Source of the DNA: Cyanoderma ruficeps
Lineage: Eukaryota; Chordata; Aves; Passeriformes; Timaliidae
Direction: 5' to 3'
NCBI GenBank assembly: GCA_008694505.1
Contig: VZDJ01007753.1
Location: 25,378,039-25,442,038, forward strand
DNA length: 64,000 nt
The first letter of the stretch is position 1; every line of letters starts with the position of its first letter. The position numbers and the translations under genes are program-made. A model generated the notes under the pieces. The model was not told where the DNA came from and made no database searches. It worked only from the letters and a program-made list of their open reading frames with translations. Of this stretch, positions 15,501 to 30,500 are shown piece after piece.

Positions 15501-18500
15501 TTTTAAAACAAAAATATCCAGAGCTCTTTAAAAAAAAAAGTCAATTAATTTTGATTTTCAGATTAAAAAATATTTACCCCATGCCTCAACCTTCCTAGAT
15601 ATATTGCCTGTAACAGACCTAAGAGAGTGGTGCGGAGAAGAAAGCTGCAATAAATTAAACAGACAAAACTTTATTGTAGAAAAGTTACCTGATTCAAAAG
15701 TTGGCATTTTCAAGTCACCTTGGTTCAATTCCGTGCCATATTTTAATTTATGGTATTTTGCCCTGAAAAAGTATGCAGATGTTCATCAAATTAGGAGACA
15801 AGATTTTGATCAATTTGAAACATTCTACTGTTCCCACTTAAAGCAACCATACCAACATATTACAATTAATCCAGCTAGAACTGTTGTGATAATTCTTCAA
15901 CAAGCATTAATTCATCAAACAATTATTTCTAGTCTTTCAAGTTTTGAGATACTATTTTGACAATTGCTCATAATTATCAAGTAACTTAGAGGCAAGAGTT
16001 TAGCGTGTTCTCCAAGAACATGGGAGTTTTCCTGTGTATCAGCTAATAAGAAAACCTTTCAAAAACCAGCAGCTTCAAGAACCTAGCAGAAATAATTTTT
16101 CCACCTGTATCACTGTCATAGGCAGCCAATCACACTACAACAAATGAACCTCTTATTTGGGGTTCCTGCCTAGCCACCACTTTTGATTTCCCCTTCAATT
16201 CGTCTCCTGCTGTCTTTGCTTATGACATGTATGCCTCTGAAGAACCATGTTTGAGTGGTTGCTTCTCTCATCACCTGTATTCTCCTCTATACTTTCTCCT
16301 CCTGGAGGCCTAGCTTCCAATTTCTACTTAGTCCACCAATGCAAATGCGCCTCAGTCCTTTCCATCTTCTGATCTCTGATTCCCTAACCCTAATCTCTCC
16401 TCCCTCTGATATGCTAAAGCCTGAACAGCAAGCCTAGGCCTGAGTTGACTCACAAAATCAATCTTGAGCATGATGCAATTGACACCATTAATACCATAAA
16501 CTCACGGTTCTTTAGTTAAAAATAGATGATCCAAGTATTTGTATTAGTTGTCCTTAATGCCAAACTGCCTGTTGTAGAAACATCTGTATGTATACTTTGT
16601 GTAAGATATATTAAGAGATTCTCCCAACTAATGTCCCCAAAGGCCTGTTAGTAGAAGAAATCCTCCCAACCTATATCCCTAGAGGCTTGTTAGTGGAATA
16701 TTTTTGTAAAAAGCCTCCCAGCCACAGTCAGGGCTCTGGCCCCGGCTGATCAGGAACTGTGCCATCAGAACCAGGTATTTTCTGCACAAAAGGCTAACAA
16801 GTCATTTGGATTTGTTGATCTGGGCCTATAAAAGCTGGACCTCCTTTTGGGTGAACCTGAGACCCCCCCCTACGAGTGGACACACCCTGCATAGGACTAT
16901 CCCAATCACTGGGGAAGCTTCTCCAGATCCCCATTGCAAAAGGATTGCATTTCTGGATAATGGTGAAGTATTTAGGCAATTGGTGACGTATCTTTCTCAA
17001 TCACTATTCTCACTCTCATACAGTAAAGATTAGATGCATTAGCTTGCTTATTTTTGCTTGTTGCTAAAGCTGAAGGAATAATATGCTTACTGTTTTATCA
17101 AATGTATCCTCTTTCATCCATGTTGCCTCAATAATAATAGTAAAACAAGACCATTCCTTCCACTGGTGTCTGTGTCCATTTCACCACCCTCATCGACTGG
17201 CAAAACACCATCACCTTGTAAAATACTGGTCTTGGTGACACTGTTTCTATGAAAGTACACGTAAGCCTTCAAAATCTTGTCCTCTACCCAAGCTGCCTAT
17301 CAAAATGCCTTCAAGCTCCCTTTACAATCAGGAATCTCACCTGAACTACCTAGATCCTGGAATTCTGAAACTTTATCATTGATCTGTCACAGCCTGACTT
17401 TTACCTCATAGATCTTTCGTGAAAATACTCAAAATCTCAAGGTAAAGAGCTATAGGTGCTCCACAGTAGAGCCAAAGTGAAAAACCTTCATAAAAACTTT
17501 AGCAGCCATATTTTAAAGAACCCTCTAAGCAATACAGCTGTCTATCACTCTAAATTAAACATCTGACCAAAAGCTTAAGAATAACTGAACACCACCTAGC
17601 TCCCATCAATCATAAAAACTGTTCTTGAATATGAAAACATCTCAGGTAAAGACACAATGGAATACGTGCTGAACAAAATCAAGGATTTCTAAAAAACACT
17701 TCTCCAATGCCTGAGCCACCATTTCAAGTGTTTTCAAATTGACAGTACAGGCACATTTCAAATGGTGCCTTACATATTTGATGGCAAGGGTTTTCCTCTA
17801 GATTACACCAATTTCTGCTAAAATAGCCATTAGGAAGTCTCATTAACAAACTGTCAGTAGATGGCACTATTGACCCCTTTTAGTAAGATAAAATCCCTCA
17901 TTTCATGGCAATCGTATTGCAACTGAAAAATTGTAAAGCTCCTGAAGACTTTTTGCAATCTGAATTCGACTGCCAACTACACAGAATCATATTTTTTTAC
18001 TATTTATGAGTATGTTCATAGCTCATCCCTGCACCAGGTCTACCTCAGGTCCTCTCTCTAAACTGAAAGACAAAACTTCGTGCCACACTGTAATAGGGCA
18101 ATGTTCCACCAAGCTTCCCAAATATGAGAAGACGATTATTGGCCCAAGACAACTGAAGTGTGTCTGGTTAACTTGAAGTTGGATGGGTTAGAGTTTGCTA
18201 AGTAAATGTCTTGGGAAATGCTTTCTTTTGATTGTTTGGTTTAAAATTTGCCCTTATTTTCTAAAATTTGCCAGCAAAAGTTTGTTGTTTAATCTCTTGA
18301 GAACTTTGTCACATTTTCCCATGCACCTGCCTCAGGATATAAAAAAATTCTAAACCCCTTTAAGAAATTTGTCAAGCTGGACTGGGGCTTTTACAAGTAC
18401 ATCCTGCAATTTATATGCCCTATAAAGTACTGTCCATTTAGGGGGTAAAAACCCCCAAGCAACCCTAAACAACCAAAATGAAAATAACTCAAGTTAAATA

Positions 18501-21500
18501 AATTTGACAAAGTGTTTTTTGCTCAATTCCTAAGTGAAGCCAATAAAGCACTGCAATTGAAAAGCCAACCTAAATTTGTTCAATTTAGAGCTGTGACATA
18601 CTATTTAGGAGCAGTGTTCCATTTTGGAGCTACAATTTCAAAGCATTAATTAGAATTCTACTTTAATTATTCATTAGCACAGGTAATGATGTATCTGATC
18701 TAGAATTATACCAATGACTAGCCACTATAAATAAGAAAATATTACTGCGTGCTATGAGACCAGTTGTCTTTCACATCACAACTTCAATTTCACAGCAAAA
18801 ATTAATCTCATTAAATTCCAAATCAACTATATATTCACATATCTATTCCTTTCCCTGTTGGGGCCATCACTATACATCTTATAAAACACTAAAAAGCTAC
18901 AATGTCATTGACAAATCAGTGACAACAGAGTAACTGAATTCTACAAGGGGCAATGTTTCAATCTTTGGAGTATTGCCTTATCTAAGGTTAGGTTTCCATG
19001 AGTAAAAAAGAGTAGAAGAAACAACATCGTAACTTGATTTAACTGCTTCCTGCAATTTAACTGTTGCATCACAGCACTCAGTAGTAAGGGTGTAAGTTAG
19101 CTCCAGTCCAAAGCCCATGAGCCACAGCTTAATGATTTCAGCAAGTCTCATTAATTTAAGCACAATACTACAGTAACAAAGCTTGGAGTAGAGTGGTTCA
19201 GAGTACACAACAGACAAAATCTGGCTGGGTCTGCAAAGCACCATAAAAGAATATACACTATGTACAAAGAAACCCCATGCCTATAACTGCATAGGACCTA
19301 ATTTTATTACTAAAAATTATCAACTATCAAAGCATTTAAGGACACTTAAATAATGTTTTGTCTAAAACAGTATTACATACACTTAGAGATAAATACTAGA
19401 AATATCAAACTACTTTGCAACAACTACTGCATTTTATTTAATCCTACACACTGATGTTCTGCTTCATAACTTTTTTCTGAGAAATCACAACAGTTGTCTG
19501 AGTGAGTTTGTTCCTGACTCCTAATTGGTATTTCACTGCATGAAACTTTCTGATGGCATCAGGGAGTTAGCAACAAGAAAAGAAAGAGGGTGTGGGGAAC
19601 CAGGTGCAACACTGAAATTTGCTGTCAACAATCTTCAGGTCTGAAATTCTCAGATTACTTTTGCTTTGGAGCTGGTGTATTTTCATCAGTTGTGATTCTT
19701 CACTCAGGGGAGAAATGACAAAAAAAATAATGCCTATTGTCCTGAACACCAAGTGCAACAAGCAAGAAACCAACATCATTCTCGGATGATTTACTGGCAA
19801 GTCAGTACCTGCTTGCTTTCAATTACTCAATCCATCATACTTTCACAGTTAGATCCCCCCAAACTATTGGGCATTTGTAGCTTCCTCGTTGCCTCCCACA
19901 CATTCACCAGTCAACTCAAGTTTCAATTCCCACTTCTAGCAATCTTCATGAGAATTATGGCTGAAACTTAAGCCAGAAGCTTCCTCTTGAAAACTACTGC
20001 AGTGTTTTGGATTGCACCCATTAGCCACAAGAACTAAAGCAAACAGTACGTTCCTGCCGTTATTCTTCCAGTGTACATGTTTACAACTTTCTTAGCCATC
20101 AGATGAATTTTAGAATTTCATGGGAAGACTATAAAGGCAGCTTCATTTCAGGAAAGGAATGAGATTTCACCAATGCCATTCAACCTCAAATTGTGCATCC
20201 TGTTATAGCATGCCTTCACACTCCAGCTGAAATTAACTGCCTCTGATTTGTCTCAGTAAGAAGGCAATCCTTACTGCTTCATGGTGTACATGTGCAGAAA
20301 GTCCCTGTGCAGCACACAGTTCATTACTGCTAAAATAAGCAAAACCTTTTCCTTCAACTTACCTACATGCAAGACATCTACATCTGCCATAACAGCATTA
20401 TTATATCTTTTTTTAATATACTCAGGGTTCTTTACACCCCAAGACTCTGCATACCTTTCATCTGCCTTGAACCCAGAGTGACTTGTACATTATTGGAGGA
20501 TATGACAACGCAACTTTTAGTCATACACTGGCTGGAAACCTTGAGTTATTTTCCATTAAAAGGACAGGGTTGAATGAAGTAATAGATCCTTTCTGCCTAT
20601 TACTTCACCAGAAAATATATGACGTGCTGCTATGGCTTTCTGTATGAATATACACTGTTTTCTGAAGCATCTCTATACTGGACACTTCACACAGAAGAAC
20701 AAAGCCACCTTGCCAAAACATTAGGCTTTAATATGAAAACAACTGAAACTTATTTCTGTACTAGTCCCTTACTCATAATAGTGATCCATAATGTAAAATA
20801 TATTTAGACATACTTACAGTTGAACAACTAACTTAAAAATATCCAGGTGAAACCTCTCTACATTTTACTACAAAATTTTAAGTTTACTCCGGCAGAAAGG
20901 TTCCCCCAAAATCAAAATACACAAATAAAGACTACATATTTTATTGCCTGATTGTCAAGATGTTTCACCATTGGACTCAGCTACCTTTTAGGAGCAGGAT
21001 AAAATTAAAAATAAGAACTGAGTCTTCTATTGAAAGTACAGGCACTTGACAAGATTACTTCCCAAGTGATTTTACAAAATTAACTACCAATTTTGGTTAA
21101 ATGAAATAACCAGGCAACAAAAGAACATGTAGGTTTGAAGGACATTAGCCTGTACAGACTGAATGGAATTTTTCATTTTTTTAAGCAGGAAATAATTGCT
21201 ACAGAAAACGCACCTAGTGAGGCTAAATATGCAAGCATCTACCACATGAAAAAAACCCCTTCAAAATGAAAAAAACAATTTTCAAAGATTTTTGTTCCTT
21301 CAAAAAATATAGTTTTCATCATGCAACACATACAACATAGTCAAAAGGGATCAAGAGAGAAGTATTTGTCATCCTTTCCAGTTTAATACAACTGAAGCAC
21401 AGATAAAGGTATAGTAGTAAGGTATGGACCCTTTGGGTATATTCATTCTCACTCACTATACCATAACTTGAACTCAGATAAGGGAAACTGTCCTGTTTGT

Positions 21501-24500
21501 CTATTTAAGACAAGTCCAAACATTTTGAAAATTATGCAACTTTTTATTATAGAAGACACTAAAGTTTGTTAGAAAACACAAAGTGAAGATGACCAACATT
21601 AAAGACAGTTTACATAAACCAAATCAGAATCATCTAATAAAGACAGTTTTCTTAACGTGAGGGAATTCATCTTAATCTATTAAGTTTTTCAGGTCAGAAA
21701 AAACCTAAACAATTGGTATACCTACCTTTCTTGTTTTAATGCATATTCTAACATTTTTATTCTTCTCACTAAATCTTTCTTCAAATTTTCTTGGCCCTTT
21801 CTTTCCCCTTGTAAAAACGCTATCCGAGCCTGAAAACACACAAAAAAAGAGCAAAAACATATTTTATTCCCTTCTGTTCCCAAAGTAAAGCAACAAAGCC
21901 TGTCACAGAAGGAAGGAAGGAAAAAGGAAGAAAGAAAAAGTAAAAAACCTGGTTTGCATTAATTATTTCAGCAAGTCAGTAACAACAAAAGTATTTCTAC
22001 CCCAGACATTGAGTATTATTTTCTGTTCAAGATGAACAGGTATTAAAACCTGTACAGTAACTCTACAAGAAGACACAAAGAGCAATCATATGAAGCATTT
22101 TGATATATGCACACACTTTTGTCCTTACAGCACTGTTAGCATAAGTTTTATTATACATTTTCTTCCAAACCAAAAGCCATATTAAATTAGGTACACTGCA
22201 ATTAGCAATTCAGCTTTTAACGCCACCATATTGAACAGATTAAGAAATTATTACATAAATTCAAATACAGAATTTACAAATCCATTATACAGGAAACAAC
22301 TGTTTTATGGATTCACATTTTACTTACTACTGAAAACAGCTGAATGTTAGAATATCAAGGGACAATTGAGTTTGATGTGTTGCTCTATATCGAGAAAAAT
22401 AATGATTTTTTTTTTCAAAGAATCAGTCATACTACCCGCCTAATTTAAAAAGAAGCAAGGAAGATTCCTACTTGCCTGCTAACCTAGTAGATGATAATAA
22501 ATTCAGCAGAACATATAAGCCATCTCGACTAGTTGAAAAATAAAGATAGTAAGATAAATAAAGATAGTTGTGGAGGAAAAAAGTAGTCTCTTCATACAAA
22601 GTGAAAGGACTTGCGTTTTGACTTTTGCAAGCCAAAATCCCAGGGAAGACATGGGAATTAGCAGATGGGAATACAAAATTTAAACAATTAATGACATTAG
22701 CAGATAGGCCATCATTACAGGAACATCATTAACCAACTCATTTGTCCTCTCTATGACTGTAAATTGACTGAAGTCATTGAATAGCTAATTCAGTACTAGA
22801 TTCAATAAAAAATTTCTTAGAAGAGGGATTTAGAATAAGGAAAGTACAGTAGAGACCACATTGCTCTACTGAGCTCAAGAACAACACCACCATTTCATTA
22901 CAAAAGGAGGCATGGAGGCAGGGAGGAAGTGCTATAATCAGCACCTAATCTATCCTCGAAGATTTTTGTAAAGGGCGTGGTTGCACATTTGCATTACTCA
23001 GCGGTTACAGCCTGAAACAGTCTAACCAGGGCGAGAGCATTCTTGCATCGCTCCTTTCTGGAGCCCAACTGATATCACCGTGCAAGACTTTACACATCAA
23101 CCCTGATTTTAGCCACTCTGCCCTTGTGCTCGATGGTGAATCAAATTGAAATATGTTCCTTTACCTTGCATAAGCTAACTACTGATTTAATCAATTAAAA
23201 TCTTAGTGAGAACAAGGCAGTTATGAGTATTTCATAAATATGTCATGAAAGCACTCAACTAATCACTGTCACTTGGTGAGAAATAGAAAGGAACCAAAGT
23301 GTATGGTAAGGGAGGAGGAGCTGGGGAGGAAACACCAACTCCACACCAAAAAACCCCAAACATACCCAAACAGACTGTACCAATTGCACAGATACGTAAA
23401 GATAAAAGGCAGAGAACAAGATCCAGAATCAGCAAACCCAACAAACACAACTATATTCAACTGCAAGTATGCTAGATTCTAAAAAGCACTCAAAAAATTA
23501 CTCTAATCAAACAAAAAGTTATCAGTCTTCTGCAGAAAACTACAATTAGATGCAATTTCTACTCTTCTAGTACCTAGGGCAGCAACTGACCAATTTCACA
23601 AGCCTTACATACTACCCCGATTATCACTAGTCAATGCACAGCACACATTAACGAGTTACAAATGTGGGTTTTTTTAAAAAAATGTTACCTGACATATACA
23701 CAACAGCATACTACAAACATTTAGAAGTTACTGACTTCCCACAGACCCCATCTACAAAAATAAACTCAGAACTACTTTGTAGTTATCTAATAAGGGTTAT
23801 GAAAGCTGCTATGTCCTTTGACTTGAATGCAGTTCTCAATTCTTTCCAAAATTAAGGTCTTCTGTAAGTGATGGGCTTCTCCCCTTCACTTTTCTTCCAT
23901 TGCCCAGCACTCTTTTGTAACTATCTGACAAATCTCAGCTGTAACTGTTGAGCCTTATTTCAGATTCCCAGAGGAAAACAATGAAACTGTAACCCACACA
24001 AAGAGAGGCATCTGCTTCCTAAATGCTCATAGCCAAAAGTTTTCCTTATAGAAATGCTTCTGGAGTACTTGGCCACAAAGAATCAAGTCTCCATACTTAA
24101 AAGGTATTGCCTAGGTCTCCTGCTTTTCAACCAGACAGTTTCATGAGCTACGTGATCTCGAGAATTAATATACTACAGAATAATGGTATAAAAATAAAAT
24201 TAAAAAATATATAATAAAACCTCAAAACTTTGCTTTACAAAAAGAGCCTAAACCCCACTTTTATATACAAAATCTTTACAGGGCCCAATAGGCTGAACAG
24301 AAAAGTTACCACACAAGAACACACTTTGCAGCTGAGGCTCTGACATTTTTGTCAATATTATCAGACTTCTCTTAGAATTGCTTTCTGTAATTGTTTGTAT
24401 ACATGTTTGACTGATTTTGGGATTTATTACTTTTTCTCATTGTAACCACCACATGGCTAAAGCACAACAGAAGTTAGCCATACAGAAGTTAAGAGCTCAA

Positions 24501-27500
24501 TCTTTAGAAACATAGAAAATCAATTTAGACTTGAGGAATACTTAGACATCAAGCCCTTCAACACCTTCAAAACCAAGAAGCAGATCACCAAAAACCTGCT
24601 CTATAAATTATTCAGCTTGTTTCCTTCAGTCTTGTACTGAGAAAGGACAAGTGTCAAAACTATCCCCTGATAACAGTGCATGACCATGAGCCCAATGAAT
24701 TAACTCCTCTCTTAAAAAGCAGTAAATCTCAGGGTCCATAAAAACAAAGTAAACAAATTGCCCTCAGGGGTGCTGAACATAGGTTCCATACACAAAGACA
24801 AATGCTCAAAAAAGTAATTTCTACATAATACAACTTTCACAATCCTTACAAACTCATTTCCTTTGAAACAGTCCTCAGGATAGATTTGATACAATTTGTA
24901 AATATACTGATGACTTAAGACTGTGTTGCACAAAAACTGTGAAAGAAAATGACACACAACAATCTCTTACTCACCTTTCCACCCCACACTGCACCCTCCT
25001 CAGTCACAACAGAATTCTTTCCACTGTCTTAAACTAATTTTTAAGTCCCCAGGGCTGATACCAAGAGGAGCAATCCTCCTCCTCCTCCTATTTCTGTTCC
25101 TTCTACTGTGCTGACTTAGCTGCTTGTGTTGACATCAAGTCTACCGAAAAAATAATTCTATTTATTTTTTACTTGGTTCTGAATTACGTCAGTTTCCTGA
25201 TCCTACTCTGTCTGTAAAGCCAAGGAGTAACTCAGGCTGGCACAAGGGATGCAAACAGGATACTGAAGTAACAACTCCTTTCCGCGACAACATTGTCTTA
25301 GATCAGTCTAAACTGACCATGATATCATAACCTGCATGTCTAGGGCTCAAGGGTTTAAAAAACATGAGTAGAGACACTAAGAAAGCCAAATACAATACAA
25401 GTCTTAACTCTGCTGAATTGAAAATTCAATCAAAATGCATTTTAAAAAATGTATTCGCAAGAACTTTTCTTAAGGGCGAGAAAAACACATTCTTTTATAG
25501 AGCATGTAATAGTTCCGTAAGTCAAAATATGCCCACTCATGGCTTAAAAAATCCAGCTGGATTTAGCTGTGCACAGATTCTGCTAGAACAGTTTTCAACA
25601 CAGGCTAGGACTGTACTTCTGATTCTTCAAAGCTTAACCAAGGCTTTAATTTTCAGGGCAGATTCCTTCTCTTCTACCAGCCTGCTTGAGATCCACTATG
25701 TCCCTACAAAACTGACATTTAAATAACGCTGGGCTCCCTCTACACCTTGGCCCTCAGCTGCAAGTAGAAGTACCACCACACCAACTCGCTCAGCTTTATT
25801 TTGAAAGTGAATTCAGGGAGCTTTGAGAAGTAGTTAGAGCGACACATACTTTGTATTTGTGCAAGGATGCATTAAATAACGCCTGAAACCAGGCAAGATA
25901 GAATTCAAGGATAAAAAGATTTACTGAAGAACTACTTGAAGAGTATGGATGGCAGGACAAAGAATTGTCTGGGGTTTAAAAACTACAGAACGCACATAAA
26001 GAAAGGAAGAAATAAAAATTCTAACACGTAATATTCTACACTTTGTAAACTTAGTATTGTTTTAATAACATGTTGCATTTCAGACATTCATGCATTTTGT
26101 AGTTGAAAGGCATCTTATCTTTCAAATAGAAAGTCTGACCAGACTCAAAACAACCAACAGTCTTTCACCGAAACTCTAAGATCTCAAACAAGAAACTTTC
26201 CCTTAAATTATCGGAATAATTAAAATCACTTATTTCACAGATACTCAACATCCCTAGTATGCAATTATACTGTTCGATGAATGTGTAACAGAAGACTTAA
26301 AGTAGTTTACTAAATTACTTATGCATAACTTTAAATTATTAAAAATACTGTATATAATTTTGAAACTCACATATCAAAATTTTTTTAAAGTTTCCTGGGA
26401 AGAAAATGAGAATTTTTCCCCCCTTATTTTGAAAGAAACTCCTAAAACTTCAGAATTATTCCCCTTACTTCATACAGCACCAACCATGGCAGCATTCACA
26501 TTAAAATTGCACTTTGTTGCTTTAACTGCCCAGAAAAGCCTGACAAACTTCACATTGATCAAATGTATTTCTCTTAGCCATTGAGGAAAAAAGAGGGAAG
26601 TTATTACAGCATTTTGGGAAGGTAAAATTGTATATGTAACCTCAAGGTTATATAATAGTTAGGACATCCATATAGGATTTGATAGCCTTATTTTATTAAT
26701 AAATTCTGAGATGCAGTATTTAAAATACTTGTTCAGCATCTCAAACCTAGTGAAACATATTAAAGGGAAAAAGAGACACGAAAGAAACCTGGATGGTAAA
26801 GCATGGAAGACTGATTAAATCCTTCTCTTCCACTGTTGAAACAGTAACACTTTCCCATGCAATTCAAACAATCAAATTCTAATAATAAGTTTACCAATAC
26901 AGGACCGCACTCAGAAAATATTTTCTTTCCACTGCAGTCCTAAACATTGCTAACTCTTAGTCTCAATAAATCCATTTTGAAAAAACTCAACTATATGTAA
27001 AGTAATGCCAGCTATGCACTGCTTGTGTTTTGTTTTCTAAAGTCCATTCAGACTTCTAGAAGGAAGGCAGGAAAGGCCTGCAGCATTTTTGAAAGAAGCG
27101 CAATACACTGAACCTGCTCTGCGCACACATTAGGCATATGCTTATCCTACATGGGCACGTCACAAACCTCTACAACAGGAGCATTTTATCACACGGTAAT
27201 ACTAATCTGATCTTGATTTTTAGATGTTTATTATGCTGAAGGTGAAGTAGAACAGTTTTGAAAAACTAAAAGATACTGGGGAGGTGGAAGATTTGACTCC
27301 TAACAGTCATTTAAGAGTGAACACACCTGTGCAGCTAGCAATGTTCCAGTTCCCATTCACAAAAGGGAAAATGAACATAAGAGAAACCTTCAGCTTTCAA
27401 CAAATACAGTTTGAAACTTCAACTCCTTCAGAACAACTAAAAGCATGAGATTTAGTGCATTCTTACAGATCTGATAATGTTTATATATTTATTGTGAATC

Positions 27501-30500
27501 AGATTAATCCTTAAACTATCAACTCAGAACTAAAAGAAGAGACCTTGACTACAAATGAATATATATATATAAATATAAATCTTTATTTTGTTAATTAAAG
27601 TCTCGAAATTCTCTCTCTAGTAAGTTGCACAGCATACAGATGTCACTGGTAACATCAGGATCACATGTGTTTCAACGATATATTACTTTTAAAGACCCTG
27701 TAGAATAAAAAATAATTGAGCGACAAAAAAATACAGAAGCAACACCTCATAGATTAACAGAAGATCTTCGCTTCATAAAATAAGCTGAGGTTAAAGATGT
27801 GGGGGGGGGAAAAGATTTTAACAACTAGCAGTTGTTAAATACCAGTGTACATTTGAACATTTGCAAATAAAGAAGGTATATTCTGCACAATCTTATGAAC
27901 AGTCAAATACAAGGGCAGTTAACTACTACACTAAGAGCAGCAAAGCTGTTTCCCGAAGGTTACATTTTTACAGATCTTTCCACTTGAGCTGATGATCATT
28001 TCTCACTCCCCAATTTATACTTTTTTCAAAGACTCGAGTGATCTGTTTCTGATTGCTTGTTAAAAGCAAATCCTAACCACTAGAAAAGTGCCATACTGGA
28101 GTAACTTTCGGACAAGAGCAGAAGAAACAAGAAACCCAGCTAGTTCTAAGGAGGTTAATGACACAGCTGACATGTAAGAGGATTTACCCATCCCTAAGTC
28201 CCCATCAGTCCAGCAGTGTGTATGGGATAGACCAGGCTTGCAAAACTTTCTCCTTTCCTCAACCTATCCCTTTCCAACTCTCACCACATCAGTCATATCC
28301 AAAGGTTGGCCTTTTCACTACAGGGCCAAGCACTGTCAAGTTTAATCAGCTTCCCTAGCCAACTTAGAGGAAATCCAGCTGTCAATTCCATCCTCTTCTG
28401 CATTAGGGTCAAACTTCTAAGTTAAAACTTACATTCACCATATGACTGCTTTCATTCTGTCACTCTTCCTTAGAATTTTTTCACTGAATCCCTTTTTTCC
28501 TAGGATTTTTACAGCCACTCTCTTAACCAAAATGGTATCTAGAACAGTACAGTAACAAAACTCATATAATTCATACTTGCGTTTTTGAAGTCTAACAACC
28601 CTCTAAACATCACGGTTTGTAAACAAAGTAAACCAACTCTCTGTCCATAAACCTGTATCCAGTACAGAGAAGCCAGTGGATGGAGGGGGGAAAAAAGAGA
28701 CACTACATGTCCAAAAGAAGTTGAAGCAATGGATTCACGCTCTGGTAGCACTCTCCTCAAGGACTAAAACGTACAAGTCTAAAAACTGGAAACTATAAAC
28801 CCTTTTTTTTAATAACAAATGCAAGTGCCTTGGAAGTTTATGATTCATTGAACACTGTTGCAGTACTGTTCTTCATACAAGAACAGGCTTCTAAAATTTT
28901 GTTTCAGTTAAAAGTTTACCAAACAATGAGCACAGTTTAATTTATAAATTAGTCTTCCTTTTCAATTTCACTCCCAGAGACACTCCTTCAGAAAAGTAAG
29001 CTTCTGCCTAGGAATATGTAAAAGAACTTTCATCTCCCTGAAAGCACATTCTACTCTGTAACATTATATTGTAACATTAACTTCAGGAAAAGTGAAAATA
29101 CTCTGCTCATTATCATAAACAGACTGTAAAAGAACTACCAAAATGCTCCATGACACAAAATCAGAACATCTGTCACTGTCCCTATACACCAGCTCTCCTT
29201 CTCCCCACAATCAGACATCAGACCCAAGATCCAGCAAATTTTATGAACTATTTATTTAATTAATCAACCCATTTAAAATAATTTGAAGGCCAGCCATGAA
29301 GCAGGCATTATTTCTTTATTCAGCTGACAGTTAACAGGAATGCTTGGAGCCACTAAGTAGACACAAATGCTCATTTTGACTTCAAAAAATGCTTATTCAT
29401 TTTTATCACCAAGTTCTCTTCACCAGTATCAATGTAATTCTACTGAGGAATTACAATCATTCCGTTAAAATATCGAGGGCTATCACGCAAGATAATCAAA
29501 CAGCCAAGTAAAACATAAGTAGCAAAAGTAATTCTTACCAGTTATAAACACTATTCTATGAAGTGTCCGAACACTGTATTTCAACTGCATTTCTTAAGCA
29601 GGTTGAGTAGTCCATGAAACATGTTTGAAAGCAGGCTCCAAGGACTTTAAAGTAATCATGTTCCTAATAATAATTTAAGAAAGCTCTGCAAACAAACACA
29701 AACTAATTCTTTTTACAATTCAGACTGACAACTTAAGTATCCTTCCTCAAAGTACTTCCTGAAGTTCGAGTAGCAAAGTAAAATTAGCAATCCTAAATCT
29801 ATTTTCTTAACAGACTTTCTATGGAATTTTAGTTTGTTTCAAATCAGTTTTTCCAATAAATAAAATAACAATATAAGTGTTCACATGCCTTTTGCAGAAA
29901 AAAAGTTTATAGAAGATGTTAGGTGATCACCCATTGCATGATGTGTTTATCCAGCTGTGTGCTGGACACTTTGTCCAGAAAGATCCTGTGAGAGACTGTA
30001 TCAAAAACTTAACTGAAATCCAAAAAGATTACATCAGTTGGCTGCCCTTGATCAACAAGGTGGGTTAGCCAGTCATAGAAGGAAATCAGGTTTGATAAGC
30101 AGGACTTTCTCCTCATGAAACTGCGCTGGCTGTGACCAGTGACTGTGTTGTCTTTCAGGTATTTTTTACGGGCGCCCAGAATGATCTTCTCCATGATTTT
30201 ACCAGTCACTGAAGAGAGTCTGACAGGCCTGTTGTGACCAGGGTCATCCTTCTTGAAAACTGGGATGTTAAAGTCAGCTTCCACTCAACTGGCACATCTC
30301 CAGATGTCAGCCAAAAAGTAGTATTTTTTTCACAGATGCCAAGAAATTCTTACTGAACTGTCATTTGGTAAGAAATTATTGCAGGTTTGCACTTTTAAAA
30401 TCCATTAAGTCATGGTATTTTCCAAATGTCTGTGCTGGAAAAAACCCACAACACAGCTTCAACATCAATGACGAAGGCTGATTCTTGCCAAAAATATCAG

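Larger units (their letters stand above)
15763..21725 (-). other. STRN3 intron 2
   Basis: The intron is 6 kb. It holds the probable LTR (16560-17210) and the CTCF-like motif (17854-17867). The rest is AT-rich without recognisable content. Confidence 0.8.

Noticed and set aside
15604..15960. 118-codon plus-strand frame
   Set aside because: It overlaps STRN3 exon 3 on the opposite strand, and the product has no recognisable domain.
30009..30284. 91-codon minus-strand frame with reverse-transcriptase similarity as a gene
   Set aside because: It is a decayed CR1 piece interrupted by stops, not a host gene.
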